From the NCBI GenBank assembly GCA_048465415.1, contig DBFWLO010000001.1, positions 1 to 28,248 on the forward strand: 28,248 nt of DNA, read 5' to 3'. Shown here piece after piece: positions 13,820-23,200 of the stretch (position 1 is the stretch's first letter; the number at the start of each line of letters is the position of its first letter). Source of the DNA: Scatosoma sp048465415 (GTDB lineage: Bacteria; Bacillota; Clostridia; Christensenellales; Borkfalkiaceae). The position numbers and the translations under genes are program-made. Below the pieces are notes generated by a model. It worked only from the letters and a program-made list of their open reading frames with translations, did no database searches and had not been told where the DNA came from.

Positions 13820-14221
13820 ATGAAAAAATATCCGATTATGATCGACGCGGAAGATTTGAAGAACTACGGCATCAGCACCGTGGACGACGCGATAAGAACT
13901 AATCAGTTTTTGACGCTGGTGCATCAGACCTTCTACGACTTTATCGTCTATACCACGCAGAAAAACCGACGCAAGAAAATCATTGAGAAATATCGTGAGG
14001 AATTGGAAGAGGATATCAAGGACATTCTTTTAAACATCGCCTACGCCATAGATAAAAGCGGGGACTTCGAGATTCTGTGGGACGGCTCCCAGCGTTTAAG
14101 CGGCGAGCAGACCGAGATCAAGACTTTTCAGGAGCGGGTTATGACCGTCGTGCCGACGATGGTCTGGAATCAGATCGCGGGATTACAACCGAATATTACC
14201 TTTGCGGGCGGTGAGATATGA
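13820..14221 (+). CDS. Hypothetical head-tail connector-region protein
   Basis: The 133-residue protein is mostly helical (IEKYREELEEDIKDILLNIAYAI) with a Met/Trp-rich C-terminus (VVPTMVWNQIAGLQPN). It occupies the place of a head-closure or neck subunit between the adaptor and the next small gene, whose ATG overlaps its TGA. No family is recognised; the assignment is by position only. GAGGTGA gives the ribosome binding site. Confidence 0.7.
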   Translation: MKKYPIMIDAEDLKNYGISTVDDAIRTNQFLTLVHQTFYDFIVYTTQKNRRKKIIEKYREELEEDIKDILLNIAYAIDKSGDFEILWDGSQRLSGEQTEIKTFQERVMTVVPTMVWNQIAGLQPNITFAGGEI

Positions 14222-14523
14222 TCCGATATAAAAATTGTAAGTTGTATCGAAAATCCGACCGCACAAAAAAGACAGTTGCGGTTATCGACATAGAATCCGC
14301 GTCGCCGTTGGACGTGTATTCGAGCTTCGAGAATGAGCATTTCAAAGAGGATAGACAAATGACAGCCTATACGACGGACACGGAGTATCTGATGACGGGA
14401 ACGGGGTATAACCTGGAACTGCCCGTTATCGGCGAATTTAAAATCACCCGGTATTCGCAGGTTTCCTCGAATCGCGGGGATTGGAAACCGAAGTATCGAT
14501 ACACATTAACGTTGGAGGGATAA
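14218..14523 (+). CDS. Probable head-closure (stopper-like) protein
   Basis: The 101-residue product is beta-rich, with strands KKTVAVIDIESAS, TEYLMTGTGYNLELPV and RYTLTLEG. A small beta-barrel at this place in the gene order is the usual head-closure or stopper protein, which seals the connector after packaging. No sequence motif proves it. The start overlaps the previous stop (ATGA), and the next gene begins 5 bp after the stop. Confidence 0.6.
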   Translation: MIRYKNCKLYRKSDRTKKTVAVIDIESASPLDVYSSFENEHFKEDRQMTAYTTDTEYLMTGTGYNLELPVIGEFKITRYSQVSSNRGDWKPKYRYTLTLEG

Positions 14524-14527
14524 GGCT

Positions 14528-14860
14528 ATGGACGAGGAAACTTATTTTGAGGGCGAGCTGCACGAATATGTGACTGACTTCGTCCGGATCATTAAGAAAA
14601 ACAGCCCGAAACGCGATGACGATGCCTACCCGCACGAGATAAAACGAAAGGGACGGATCATATCACCGTTTCCCGGCAACCTGCAAAAAAACGGTAACCA
14701 GATCGTTGAGACGTCAAAAGGATATAAAGTAAAACACGGTTATCGTCCCGCAATGTACGCATTGTATGCGAATAAGTCGAGCCGCAAGCCGGGATATATA
14801 GAGAAGTCGATCAAAGATTTCCGAGAACGAATGAAGCGACTGGGCTGGGAGGAAGAATAA
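14528..14860 (+). CDS. HK97 gp10-like neck / tail-completion protein
   Basis: The 110-residue protein resembles the HK97 gp10-type neck proteins: an N-terminal acidic helix (YFEGELHEYVTDFVRIIKKNSP), a central basic beta part (HEIKRKGRIISP, YKVKHGYRPAMYALYANKSSRKPGY), and a C-terminal helix with IEKSIKDFRERMKRL. Such proteins complete the neck and join head and tail. GGAGG precedes the ATG. The gene overlaps nothing and is followed immediately by the next. Confidence 0.75.
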   Translation: MDEETYFEGELHEYVTDFVRIIKKNSPKRDDDAYPHEIKRKGRIISPFPGNLQKNGNQIVETSKGYKVKHGYRPAMYALYANKSSRKPGYIEKSIKDFRERMKRLGWEEE

Positions 14861-15760
14861 ATGGCGGTAGACAAAACCATTTTCGGAATGTCGTTTAAAA
14901 ACGAGGAGAAGTATATCAACAGCGCGAGTATTGCAAAGCTCCTGCAATCCATGCTCAACGAAGCGCACGGCTCACCGGATTTTTACGTGTCGTTCGAATG
15001 GAATAAGGACAACTTCCAGCGCGCGAAGTACCAAGGCACGCTATCGATGGACATCGAGCCGTTTTCCCTGCGCGGGACGCTGGCCGAGACGATCAGTCTG
15101 GAATTAAAGATCGATGTCGCGAGCGAATTTGATTCGGAGAAAATAGCCGTGTCCAAAACAATCGATAAGGTGCTCGGCCCGGTAGACGGTAAATTCACGG
15201 TGACGGAAAACGATACGTCGGTGCAATACGAGTTCTGGTGCAATCTCTCGAAGGCACGCACGACTACTTCGGGGGATATAGGAACGGGCGGAGCCTATTA
15301 CTCCGTCTGCACATTAAAGGGCTATTTGCACGTGATCCGCGAGGGCGGCGGACTATTGTCGAATATGGTGCGCACGTTCATTTCTGTCAACGGCGAGCTG
15401 CACGAGGTAATCTTCAAGACCGGCAACGCCGGCGTGGTGTTCAATACCTCTAACCCCTTAAAAGCGGGCAGTTTCCTCACCGACGCCGAGTATATATCCG
15501 GCGCGTATGCAAAATCGGCGTTGATACTCTATCGCGACGATTATATCTGCCGGTTACTTCGGGATATCTGCGAACGCAAGGTCGCGGATAAAGACAATCC
15601 GTTCATGAACTTTTATACCGGGCAATGCGTCCTGCGTATCGTCGAAGCCTACCCGGATACCGACCTGGTCGCGGACTATTATTTATTGCAGTCTACGATC
15701 AACCGGGAGAGCGGGGCGTACGTGAGTATACAGCTCGCGCTGACGCAGAAGGAGGCATGA
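14861..15760 (+). CDS. Structural protein at the tail-tube position (function uncertain)
   Basis: The 299-residue protein has an N-terminal part that looks like a tail-terminator or tube subunit (SASIAKLLQSMLNEAHGSPDFYVSFEW) and a beta-rich remainder with repeated strands (YEFWCNLSKARTTT, GGAYYSVCTLKGYLHV, YVSIQLALTQKEA). It stands where major tail or tail-terminator genes normally lie, between the neck protein and the tail-hub genes. No family is certain. It could be a fused terminator/tube protein or, in a short-tailed phage, a tail-hub connector. Confidence 0.6.
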   Translation: MAVDKTIFGMSFKNEEKYINSASIAKLLQSMLNEAHGSPDFYVSFEWNKDNFQRAKYQGTLSMDIEPFSLRGTLAETISLELKIDVASEFDSEKIAVSKTIDKVLGPVDGKFTVTENDTSVQYEFWCNLSKARTTTSGDIGTGGAYYSVCTLKGYLHVIREGGGLLSNMVRTFISVNGELHEVIFKTGNAGVVFNTSNPLKAGSFLTDAEYISGAYAKSALILYRDDYICRLLRDICERKVADKDNPFMNFYTGQCVLRIVEAYPDTDLVADYYLLQSTINRESGAYVSIQLALTQKEA

Positions 15761-15761
15761 C

Positions 15762-16238
15762 GTGAAAGTTACGGGCATAACGTTCAATTTCAGCAAGACG
15801 GTGAGACACGTCGAGGAAACAGAAAATCCCACGCCCGAACAGCCTGTGGACACGGGCAAAGAGAAAAAGCCCAAAGTTGCTGGCGAGAACAGCAAGAAAA
15901 GCAAATCGAAGGAAAAGGAAGGACTCGGCGACGCGTTTGTCTATGATATGATCAAGACGGCCGTCAAGACCACGATTTCCGCCGTTATACAAAACGTGTC
16001 CGGCTCGCCGACCTTACAGGTGCAGCTCAACGGCGTCTCCTCGGCCGCGATGAAGGGGATTTCCTATATCATGGCCGCGTCTACCAATCCTGCGCTGTTC
16101 GCGGGTATGCTTATAACAGATACCATTCAATACGGATTCCAGCAGGCGGGGTATAGCCGATCTGTCGCTTGGTCGGATTATGATCTCGAACAGTACCGGG
16201 AACTGCGCGGGTATTCCAAGAAACGCTCCCGGGAATAA
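15762..16238 (+). CDS. Small helical protein with hydrophobic segments at the tape-measure position
   Basis: The start is a GTG at 15762, six bases after AAGGAGG. The 158-residue product has a Pro/Lys/Glu-rich N-terminus (TPEQPVDTGKEKKPK) and two or three hydrophobic helices (FVYDMIKTAVKTTISAVIQ, then ISYIMAASTNPALFAGMLI), ending basic (RELRGYSKKRSRE). It is where a tape-measure gene normally lies, but is far shorter than those of siphophages or myophages. It might be a miniature tape measure, an ejection protein or a membrane-active virion protein; nothing in the sequence decides. Confidence 0.6.
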   Translation: MKVTGITFNFSKTVRHVEETENPTPEQPVDTGKEKKPKVAGENSKKSKSKEKEGLGDAFVYDMIKTAVKTTISAVIQNVSGSPTLQVQLNGVSSAAMKGISYIMAASTNPALFAGMLITDTIQYGFQQAGYSRSVAWSDYDLEQYRELRGYSKKRSRE

Positions 16239-16239
16239 A

Positions 16240-16272
16240 GGAAAAGCCGTACCCCGAAAGGCACGGCTTTCC
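16240..16272 (+). terminator. Hairpin between the small helical protein and the tail-hub gene
   Basis: GGAAAAGCCGT and ACGGCTTTCC form a stem of about ten pairs around a GC-rich loop. Only ATAAAAAT follows, so it is a weak terminator or an RNA-processing site. Confidence 0.55.
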
Positions 16273-16294
16273 ATAAAAATAATTGGAGAACATT

Positions 16295-16741
16295 ATGATT
16301 CTAAGAAACAAAATCAAATCAGTTGCTATTGAGTTTTTCAACGGACAGACGGTAGACGTTACGCGGTATTTGAACTTGCCATTCAGTTTTGAGTCCGTTT
16401 TAGATGAGACTCTTGCGACGGCAAAAATTATTCTATCTTCGTTACAACAACAGGCGTTCGACCACTATGGGGTGCGAGTAGATCAAGCATTTGAAATGTT
16501 TACACCCGTTGTTATAATGTTTGAAGATCAACAAACGGAAATTCGTATGTTGATTGCCCGCGACACGGCGGAGATGATGCGGAAGGACACTCCTTGGGCA
16601 TGGTGGCGGCATGAGGTAGAGCTCGTCGAAGAGACAAAGAACCTTGAACGGGATAAGGTTGATACACTTACCTTTCAAAATCCGCTGAAACGGGAATATG
16701 ATTCGAATGCGGAGGTGGAATGGAATATTTATGAAGTGTAA
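16295..16741 (+). CDS. Tail hub/baseplate N-terminal domain protein
   Basis: I choose the ATG at 16295, six bases after TTGGAG. The 148-residue product ends with WWRHEVELVEETKNLERDKV and DTLTFQNPLK, a signature I associate with the N-terminal (Dit/Tal-like) domain of long tail-hub proteins of clostridial siphophages. There the continuation is a beta-rich region and a motif like the one in the next large gene. Here that continuation is found in the 1032-residue protein at 17163, after a membrane-protein gene. This suggests a hub protein whose gene was divided by an insertion, or two naturally adjacent hub genes. The part from 16283 to about 17500 is AT-rich compared with flanks. Confidence 0.68.
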   Translation: MILRNKIKSVAIEFFNGQTVDVTRYLNLPFSFESVLDETLATAKIILSSLQQQAFDHYGVRVDQAFEMFTPVVIMFEDQQTEIRMLIARDTAEMMRKDTPWAWWRHEVELVEETKNLERDKVDTLTFQNPLKREYDSNAEVEWNIYEV

Positions 16742-16744
16742 GTA

Positions 16745-16773
16745 TTGACAGTCTTTTCCTTTTGTGATACAAT
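16745..16773 (+). promoter_or_regulatory. Consensus promoter of the internal moron
   Basis: TTGACA (16745-16750), a 17-base spacer and TACAAT (16768-16773) form a near-perfect vegetative promoter, immediately after the stop codon of the hub gene and about 23 bp before the small membrane-protein start. It should work in the lysogen without phage factors. Confidence 0.9.
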
Positions 16774-16796
16774 AAAATAAAAAAGGAAAATGGAAG

Positions 16797-17138
16797 ATGA
16801 AAAGGAAACCTCTTATTATTTGTTTGGCTTTTATGATTATATGCTCACTATGCCTAATTGGAGTGCTCCTAAATGGATTTATAAACGTTGTAAAATTTTT
16901 GCCTAATGAAATAGACAACAAGGATTATATTTTCATTTGTATATTGTGGGGAATAGGAGTTTGTTCAGCATTTTTATTTTTGTTTTTTTCTTTAATCTTT
17001 ATACGGTTGCTTGTAAAGAAAGAACATATTTTATTAACACAAGAAGAGATAGAGCAAAGGAAACAACTTAAAAAGTTAAATAAAATCAAGAAACTTCAAA
17101 ACGATATAAAAAATTTAAAGAAAGACGGAGATCATTAA
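16797..17138 (+). CDS. Two-span membrane protein encoded by a moron
   Basis: The 113-residue protein has two hydrophobic segments (residues about 6-30, ICLAFMIICSLCLIGVLLNG, and about 44-72, FICILWGIGVCSAFLFLFFS) and a highly basic, helical C-terminus (EEIEQRKQLKKLNKIKKLQ). The gene is markedly AT-rich, has its own promoter just upstream and its own terminator, and lies between two tail-hub genes. This is the classic structure of a moron, an extra gene expressed from the prophage. Lysogenic conversion, such as blocking entry of related phages, is a reasonable guess but not supported by any motif. Confidence 0.82.
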   Translation: MKRKPLIICLAFMIICSLCLIGVLLNGFINVVKFLPNEIDNKDYIFICILWGIGVCSAFLFLFFSLIFIRLLVKKEHILLTQEEIEQRKQLKKLNKIKKLQNDIKNLKKDGDH

Positions 17139-17150
17139 TCCGTCTTTTTT
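17121..17150 (+). terminator. Terminator of the internal moron
   Basis: AAAGACGGA and TCCGTCTTT form a perfect nine-pair stem with a nine-base loop and a following T run. It spans the stop codon of the small membrane-protein gene and completes a promoter-gene-terminator unit. Confidence 0.9.
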
Positions 17151-17162
17151 ATTGGAGAAAAA

Positions 17163-20100
17163 ATGGCATTAGATACAAACGGATGGACACCTCCGGCATT
17201 AAAACAAGCACAAAAAACGGGAATGGTGCGAGTTTCTTTTAACGAAGCTACCTTTGATTATACTTATAATGTTGCAATGACGACTACGGTCTACGCTATA
17301 TCAGAGTTAGTATTGCAAATAATTTTTCCGAATGGAAAAAAAGAAAATTATCGGGCCTTGATTACGAAAAACGAAACCGAAGATAGATATATAAACACTT
17401 TTGCGGAGATTAATTTAGACCAAGAAGGAGAATACTTATTTGAGTATACTTTAAAATGGAGATCTACTTATAGCCCTGGATCTACAACGCTTCACACAAT
17501 TACAGCAATGGGGTATATTGCCGTCGGAAGCTCGGAAAAATTCCAGCCATACACTATATCGGGAGTCATGGATCGACTCCTTTCCGTAACGCCGCTACGC
17601 CTGAAAGACGGGACAAATAAATATGAGTTTATGGACTCCGAAGCTTTTTCGACAGAAGAAGCGCCGGAGTTTTCTTTTACTGACAATACGCTTTTCGAGG
17701 CGATCTTGCAGGTCGCGCAATATAAGCAACGCTTCCCGTTTCTATACAAGAATCAGATTTATTTCCGTCCATTGTGGAACGGCGAGACAATGGAAGAATC
17801 GCAGCTCCCGCCGGCGACGCGGATTCTACGCAGCAGCAGTATAGACCAATACTGCACGGCGTTGGACAGCACGGTGGAAAACATGGTCTGTATCAATGAC
17901 ACGAACGTGGGCACGGTGATTGAACCGTATGCGGGCGGGTATATCTCCACCCGCTCGGCGGCAGGATCGGAGATTTCCGAGACCACGGCAATGATCCCCA
18001 CGCAGTCGGCTATTTATCAGGCTGTCTCCCTGCTGATGGGCGAAGTGAACGGCGCGGAGATCGGGGATCTGATAGCCTATCTTTACGAGCAAGGCGATTA
18101 TGACGCGTTGTCTGACACTTCGTCGGCATACCCGAACAGTAAGGGCTATGCGCTGAAATACACGCGCATGAACCCGAATTACACGGAGCTGGCGCATCGG
18201 ATAAATACTCAAAACAATTTGACAAACGCATTGACTCGCCCCGCGCTGGCGAATATCGTCCGGGCAAAGAAAGGCGGCGACGTCGGGAATACATTGCTGA
18301 CCTATATCAGCGATTTGTTGGGAAAATATATAAACAACAAATTACAGTTCAAGAACGGATATAGTTTCGCGGACCTTCTCTTCCAGCCGACCTATATCCC
18401 GGTCGTCAATGCCCGGGTGAAGCAGTATAAAGAATACACGGACGATTTTCACCACGATTCCACGATCTGTTATAATCAAACGGCGGAACTGGTAGACAGC
18501 GAGGCGTTTGGCGAGCACGTTAAGGGCATGATCGAAAAACTGGGAAACCACACAGAGATTCGCGTGTGTGAGTTTGCGAAGATCGACGATGTGCCGAAGG
18601 TGGGGACGATCGTCAATATCGACGGCGAGCCTATGAGCGTATACGATACGGCGATGACGATCTACGAAACGCATGTGGTCGTGACGCTGTGTCTGGTGAA
18701 ATACGCGGAACTGTCGCAGTATATCGGGGTAAAAAATAAGATCAAGGACAGCGATATATCGAAGGATAAATGCTATAACCGCTTTGTCAATTTCGAGGAG
18801 TTCCTGATCTTCTCCCACGAGGACAAAGAAGGCACGGGCGTTTCTTTTTCCGCCGACGCATTGAATCAGATACTGACCTTCGACCACGCATCGCCGCTGA
18901 CGTGCGTGGAAGGCACGGGATATACAGAGGACGGCGTGGAGATCAGTACGGTGCTTCGGCCGGTGAAGCACTTAGCCTTGGGCAACAGTATCTATTTTCA
19001 ATGGGAGTACGAGAACAACTTCGCGGCGGGGTATCAATCGAACGAAGCCCCAGACGGCGCGACGAGCGTACTGACGGGGACGCTGTATAACCGGGCGCAA
19101 AAGGCTGTGCGGTACGGGGATATGTACGGCCGCATGGAAACATACGGATTCAAACTGCTGAAACACGGGCCGAAAGCGGAAGAGTGCCGCTGGGAGATCC
19201 CGTCAACGGAATTTACAGCCGCGGTAAATGGGGACAGCGTCACGATCTCCGCGCCGAAAAATATCCCGGCCGTGTCTGTGAGTATTATGTATATAGACAA
19301 AAGGGGAACCCTGTCGTCCCTGGCGTCGATGATAGAAAAAAATTCGTCCATTACGTTATCCGGCGTGCGGGAGATTCAGTCTTTCACGGCGACGATAATG
19401 CACAACGCCGAAGGGGAAGATTATATCCGGCATAAGATCGGGCACAGCTATCCGTTATGCCCCGAAGAGGTACGCGGTCAGGCGTGGGAGCGTTCGCCCG
19501 TATTTTCTGTTTCCGATTTGGTGATCAAGAAGAACAGCGCGGAACGGTTGATCTTCGCGGCGCAGTATCATTTCCGGCGCGAGATTAAAAATTTCATCAT
19601 CGGGGCGGGCATGTCGAATTTCAGCTCCCTGATCGGCGGGGAAGCGAAAGAAGTACGGTTGTATTCGTTTTTGAATCGGATCAATCGCAACGAACGGCAT
19701 ATCCCAAAAACCCAGTTGGGAATACGTCAAACTCTGCCGACGGTCACAATCGAAGCGGATAAGAAACGCGCAAAAATTGTATTGCCGGCGGCGGTGAACA
19801 ATCTGTTGTATTATGCGTGGGCGTTGGTCGGAATAGACCGGAATGGGAACGAGCAGGTGATCTACGGCGAGAACCGTCATTTAGGCGAAACATTCAATAC
19901 GACGCTGTACCTGCGTACGGAGAAAACGGTATCGGGTATCCCGGCGGGCGAGAAGAAGTATAAGCTGACCTACGGCGGAGCAGGCGAGAGCAACGTGGTC
20001 ACGAACGGGATCTGGTTTTATATCAACGGCGACACGTCGATGTCGGACGTCGCGGGCACGAGCGGAGAGCTGCCGGCGGGCACGAGCGTGACATTCAGGA

Positions 20101-20261
20101 ACGGGAGCGGGAAAAACGGCTATTTGCATTTGAATGCAAAACTGATCGCCATGGGCACGTATGATTCGGCGATGGGCGGCGGCGAGTATACGTTTACGCT
20201 GGACGAGGACACAACCTATTATTTCACGGCCGAATCCGGCGGCGGTGGAACAGACGTTTAA
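17163..20261 (+). CDS. Large tail hub / tail-associated protein
   Basis: The 1032-residue protein is beta-rich and modular. Residues about 1-130 form a beta domain. Then YTISGVMDRLLSVTPLR and EEAPEFSFTDNTLFEAILQV (about 130-190) match a conserved block in clostridial phage hub proteins, in which the N-terminal piece is the protein encoded at 16295. The middle (about 190-560) is a long alpha/beta part, and the C-terminus has Ig-like repeats and a Gly-rich end (ESGGGGTDV). No peptidase or lysozyme motif is visible. TTGGAG lies before the ATG. The first 340 bases are AT-rich like the preceding moron. It would form the tail tip to which the fibre attaches. Confidence 0.78.
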   Translation: MALDTNGWTPPALKQAQKTGMVRVSFNEATFDYTYNVAMTTTVYAISELVLQIIFPNGKKENYRALITKNETEDRYINTFAEINLDQEGEYLFEYTLKWRSTYSPGSTTLHTITAMGYIAVGSSEKFQPYTISGVMDRLLSVTPLRLKDGTNKYEFMDSEAFSTEEAPEFSFTDNTLFEAILQVAQYKQRFPFLYKNQIYFRPLWNGETMEESQLPPATRILRSSSIDQYCTALDSTVENMVCINDTNVGTVIEPYAGGYISTRSAAGSEISETTAMIPTQSAIYQAVSLLMGEVNGAEIGDLIAYLYEQGDYDALSDTSSAYPNSKGYALKYTRMNPNYTELAHRINTQNNLTNALTRPALANIVRAKKGGDVGNTLLTYISDLLGKYINNKLQFKNGYSFADLLFQPTYIPVVNARVKQYKEYTDDFHHDSTICYNQTAELVDSEAFGEHVKGMIEKLGNHTEIRVCEFAKIDDVPKVGTIVNIDGEPMSVYDTAMTIYETHVVVTLCLVKYAELSQYIGVKNKIKDSDISKDKCYNRFVNFEEFLIFSHEDKEGTGVSFSADALNQILTFDHASPLTCVEGTGYTEDGVEISTVLRPVKHLALGNSIYFQWEYENNFAAGYQSNEAPDGATSVLTGTLYNRAQKAVRYGDMYGRMETYGFKLLKHGPKAEECRWEIPSTEFTAAVNGDSVTISAPKNIPAVSVSIMYIDKRGTLSSLASMIEKNSSITLSGVREIQSFTATIMHNAEGEDYIRHKIGHSYPLCPEEVRGQAWERSPVFSVSDLVIKKNSAERLIFAAQYHFRREIKNFIIGAGMSNFSSLIGGEAKEVRLYSFLNRINRNERHIPKTQLGIRQTLPTVTIEADKKRAKIVLPAAVNNLLYYAWALVGIDRNGNEQVIYGENRHLGETFNTTLYLRTEKTVSGIPAGEKKYKLTYGGAGESNVVTNGIWFYINGDTSMSDVAGTSGELPAGTSVTFRNGSGKNGYLHLNAKLIAMGTYDSAMGGGEYTFTLDEDTTYYFTAESGGGGTDV

Positions 20262-20270
20262 GGAGGTATT

Positions 20271-23200
20271 ATGAAAGATTTTATATTATCGGTAATATTA
20301 CACGACGACATGACGGTGACGTTTAAAGACGGTATAAACAAATTAAACGCGCACCAGGCAGCCCGGCAGTTTATCTATGTGGAACTGTCGGGATTCTCAT
20401 TAACGGAGGACGAGACTCTGCATATCGCGTTTGAGCAGGGCGAGGCGCTGCACCTGAATCCTGTGATAATGGAATACAATCATGAAACGGGAATATACGC
20501 TCTTGCTGTGCCGAAGCTGGTAAGAGACAATCCGGGCGCATGGACGTTTGCGTTGTACGTGAAATCGAACTGGAACAGCGAAACGGGCACGGCGGACAGC
20601 GTGTATCCGTCGGGGAAGTATACGTTCTACGAGCATTCGACAATCGCGGACGACGGAACAACCGTGCCCAGCGAAGGCGATATGATGTTGGCCTGGAAAG
20701 AGACGGCGAAGAACGCAAAAGACGCGCAGCGAAGTGCGAGCAATGCGTTGGCGAGTGAAAGTGCTACCCGGACTGCTGTATATACTACATCGCAGTCCGA
20801 GGCGAAAGCGGCTGCAAGTGCGTTAAAAGCAGAAGAGCAAGCGATCTCGGCAGGAACGGAAAAAGAAAATGCAAAGGCGTGGGCATTAAAAGCAGAAACC
20901 TACGCGAATATCGCAGACGCGGCCGTGGAAAAGACGAGCAAAGTGTATCACTACAAAGGTAGCGTGACGACGTTTGCGCAGTTGCCTACGAACGCAGAGA
21001 CGGGCGATACGTATAACGTAAATGCAGAACATGACGGCTATCCTGCGGGGACGAATTGGGCATGGAACGGCACGGCGTGGGATTCACTCGGCGGGAAGGT
21101 TTCCCGGATCGGGCTCACGGGGCTGTTATCTGACGCAATAGACGACGAAGGGCATCGCACGGTTACCGATACGGACAAATCGACCTGGAACAATGCGGCG
21201 GAAAAAGCAGACGTGCATGAACAGCGAATAAACGACTCGCTCGGTAAGCAAATGCAGACCGTTTTATGCCCGCATGAGGCTTGTATCACAGGCTCCGGCG
21301 ACGAGGCGTTTTTGGATATTGATGACGGGCTGGTGATGGTCGATAGAATTGAGGGTAAGACGGTCAAGACGACGAATTTAATCCCGTATCCGTATCATGA
21401 AACAACGAAAACTGTAAACGGCGTTACGTTTACTGATAACAGCGACGGAACAGTTACAGCAAATGGAACAGCAACAGGTCATACGGCGTTTTATCTTTTA
21501 TATAAATTAAATAGCAATACATTTATTTCAGGGAATACCTATCATATTAGCGGCTGTCCATCGGGCGGAAGTTATACTACATATTTTATTCAGTTAAGCG
21601 ACGAAACTACGAGCAGTAAATCAGATTATGGGAATGGTGCGAGTTATACACTTCAATCAAATAATATACGATTAAGTATTAGCATACAGGCAGGCTACAC
21701 AGCAAATAATCTCGTATTCCGTCCTATGCTAAACGCGGGTGAAACCGCTCTTCCCTATCAACCCTATTTCAAAGGCTTGAAAAACGCCTCTTTCCACAAG
21801 ATAGTGAGCACAGGGAAGAATTTGATAGATTTGTCGGGAGTATCGTTAGAAAAAACGGTAAACGGAATAACGTTCACAAGAATGTCCGACGGGCAATATC
21901 GTTTAACAGGCACGATCGAAAACCCGAGTAATAGCGCTTCTTCCAGTGCGGGTATCATTCCCAAAAATGTATATCCTGCTGGGGTATATTCTACCGCACG
22001 ATATAATATCGGCGGATTGGACATAGAATTTTATGTTTCAGCAATTTCTGCGAGGACGGGGTTGCTAATTAGAAATATTGATTTCAAAAATGTCAATATA
22101 AATGAAGATTTTAAGATAAATTCGGTCGGTATTTTCGTAAATAGAAATATATCTTCCGCTATTGATTTAGTGGTTTCAACACAACTCGAATTTGGTGCCA
22201 TGAATACCGAATACGAGCCTTACAAGCAGTCTGTCCTTTCTCTTCCCGAAGCCGTGGAAAACGCGGCGTATAATACGCTGGACTTGCAGGCGGGAAAGAA
22301 TGTGTCGCAGGGGATAACGAAGATATTCGAGGGGACGGAAGATTGGGGAGACTATTCGTCGGAATTATCAGGCGTTTATTCTTGCGAATTACCCATTTCC
22401 GCGGTGGACAATACGATGGCCGTTATAAATAATCTCTTTCCAACAGCACAAAATAATGGGATTTCATTAACCAATAGAGTAAATGGAAAATTAACGAAAA
22501 TTTTAGCGGCGTTCACAAAAACTGATTATCCCGAATTTGATACTATCGATAAATTCAAAGCCTATCTTGCCCAACAGTATACCGCAGGAAATCCGTTAGT
22601 AGTCCGCTATAAAACAGCCGAAGCCACGGAGGCCGACCTCCCGCCGTTCCCGACCAACAAATACGCCGTCGTCAAGGGCGGCATGCAATACGTAGATACA
22701 GGCGTGGCAGATAATCCCTATCGTTATGGCGCATACAACACTATCGTTAAAAAGTACGGCGTTGATCCTATCTCGCAAATATTCTATAACGCGGATATGA
22801 ACAAATCCCAGCAGTCGGAGATAGACGCACTAAAAACGGGCAAGCAGGACGTGCTGACCTTCGACGACACCCCTACCGCCGAAAGCGTAAATCCTGTTAC
22901 TTCTGACGGCGTCAAAGCGGCGTTAGATTTGAAAGCGGATAAAACCGCACTGGAGGAACTGCGCGCACAGGTAGCGGATAATCGCACGATTATGCAGGCG
23001 GCGCAGGTTTTCACCGTGACGACGGACGAGGACGCATACACGACGCGACGGACGGCGACAGATAGCATGACGGGCGAGGCTTACAACCTGATTGACGGCT
23101 CGCAGGCAATCGTTAAGGAAATCCGCGGCTCGACGGTTGCGACCACAAATTTATTCAATAAAGACGAAATTATGGGCGCGGGTACATTCGCGAACTGCAC

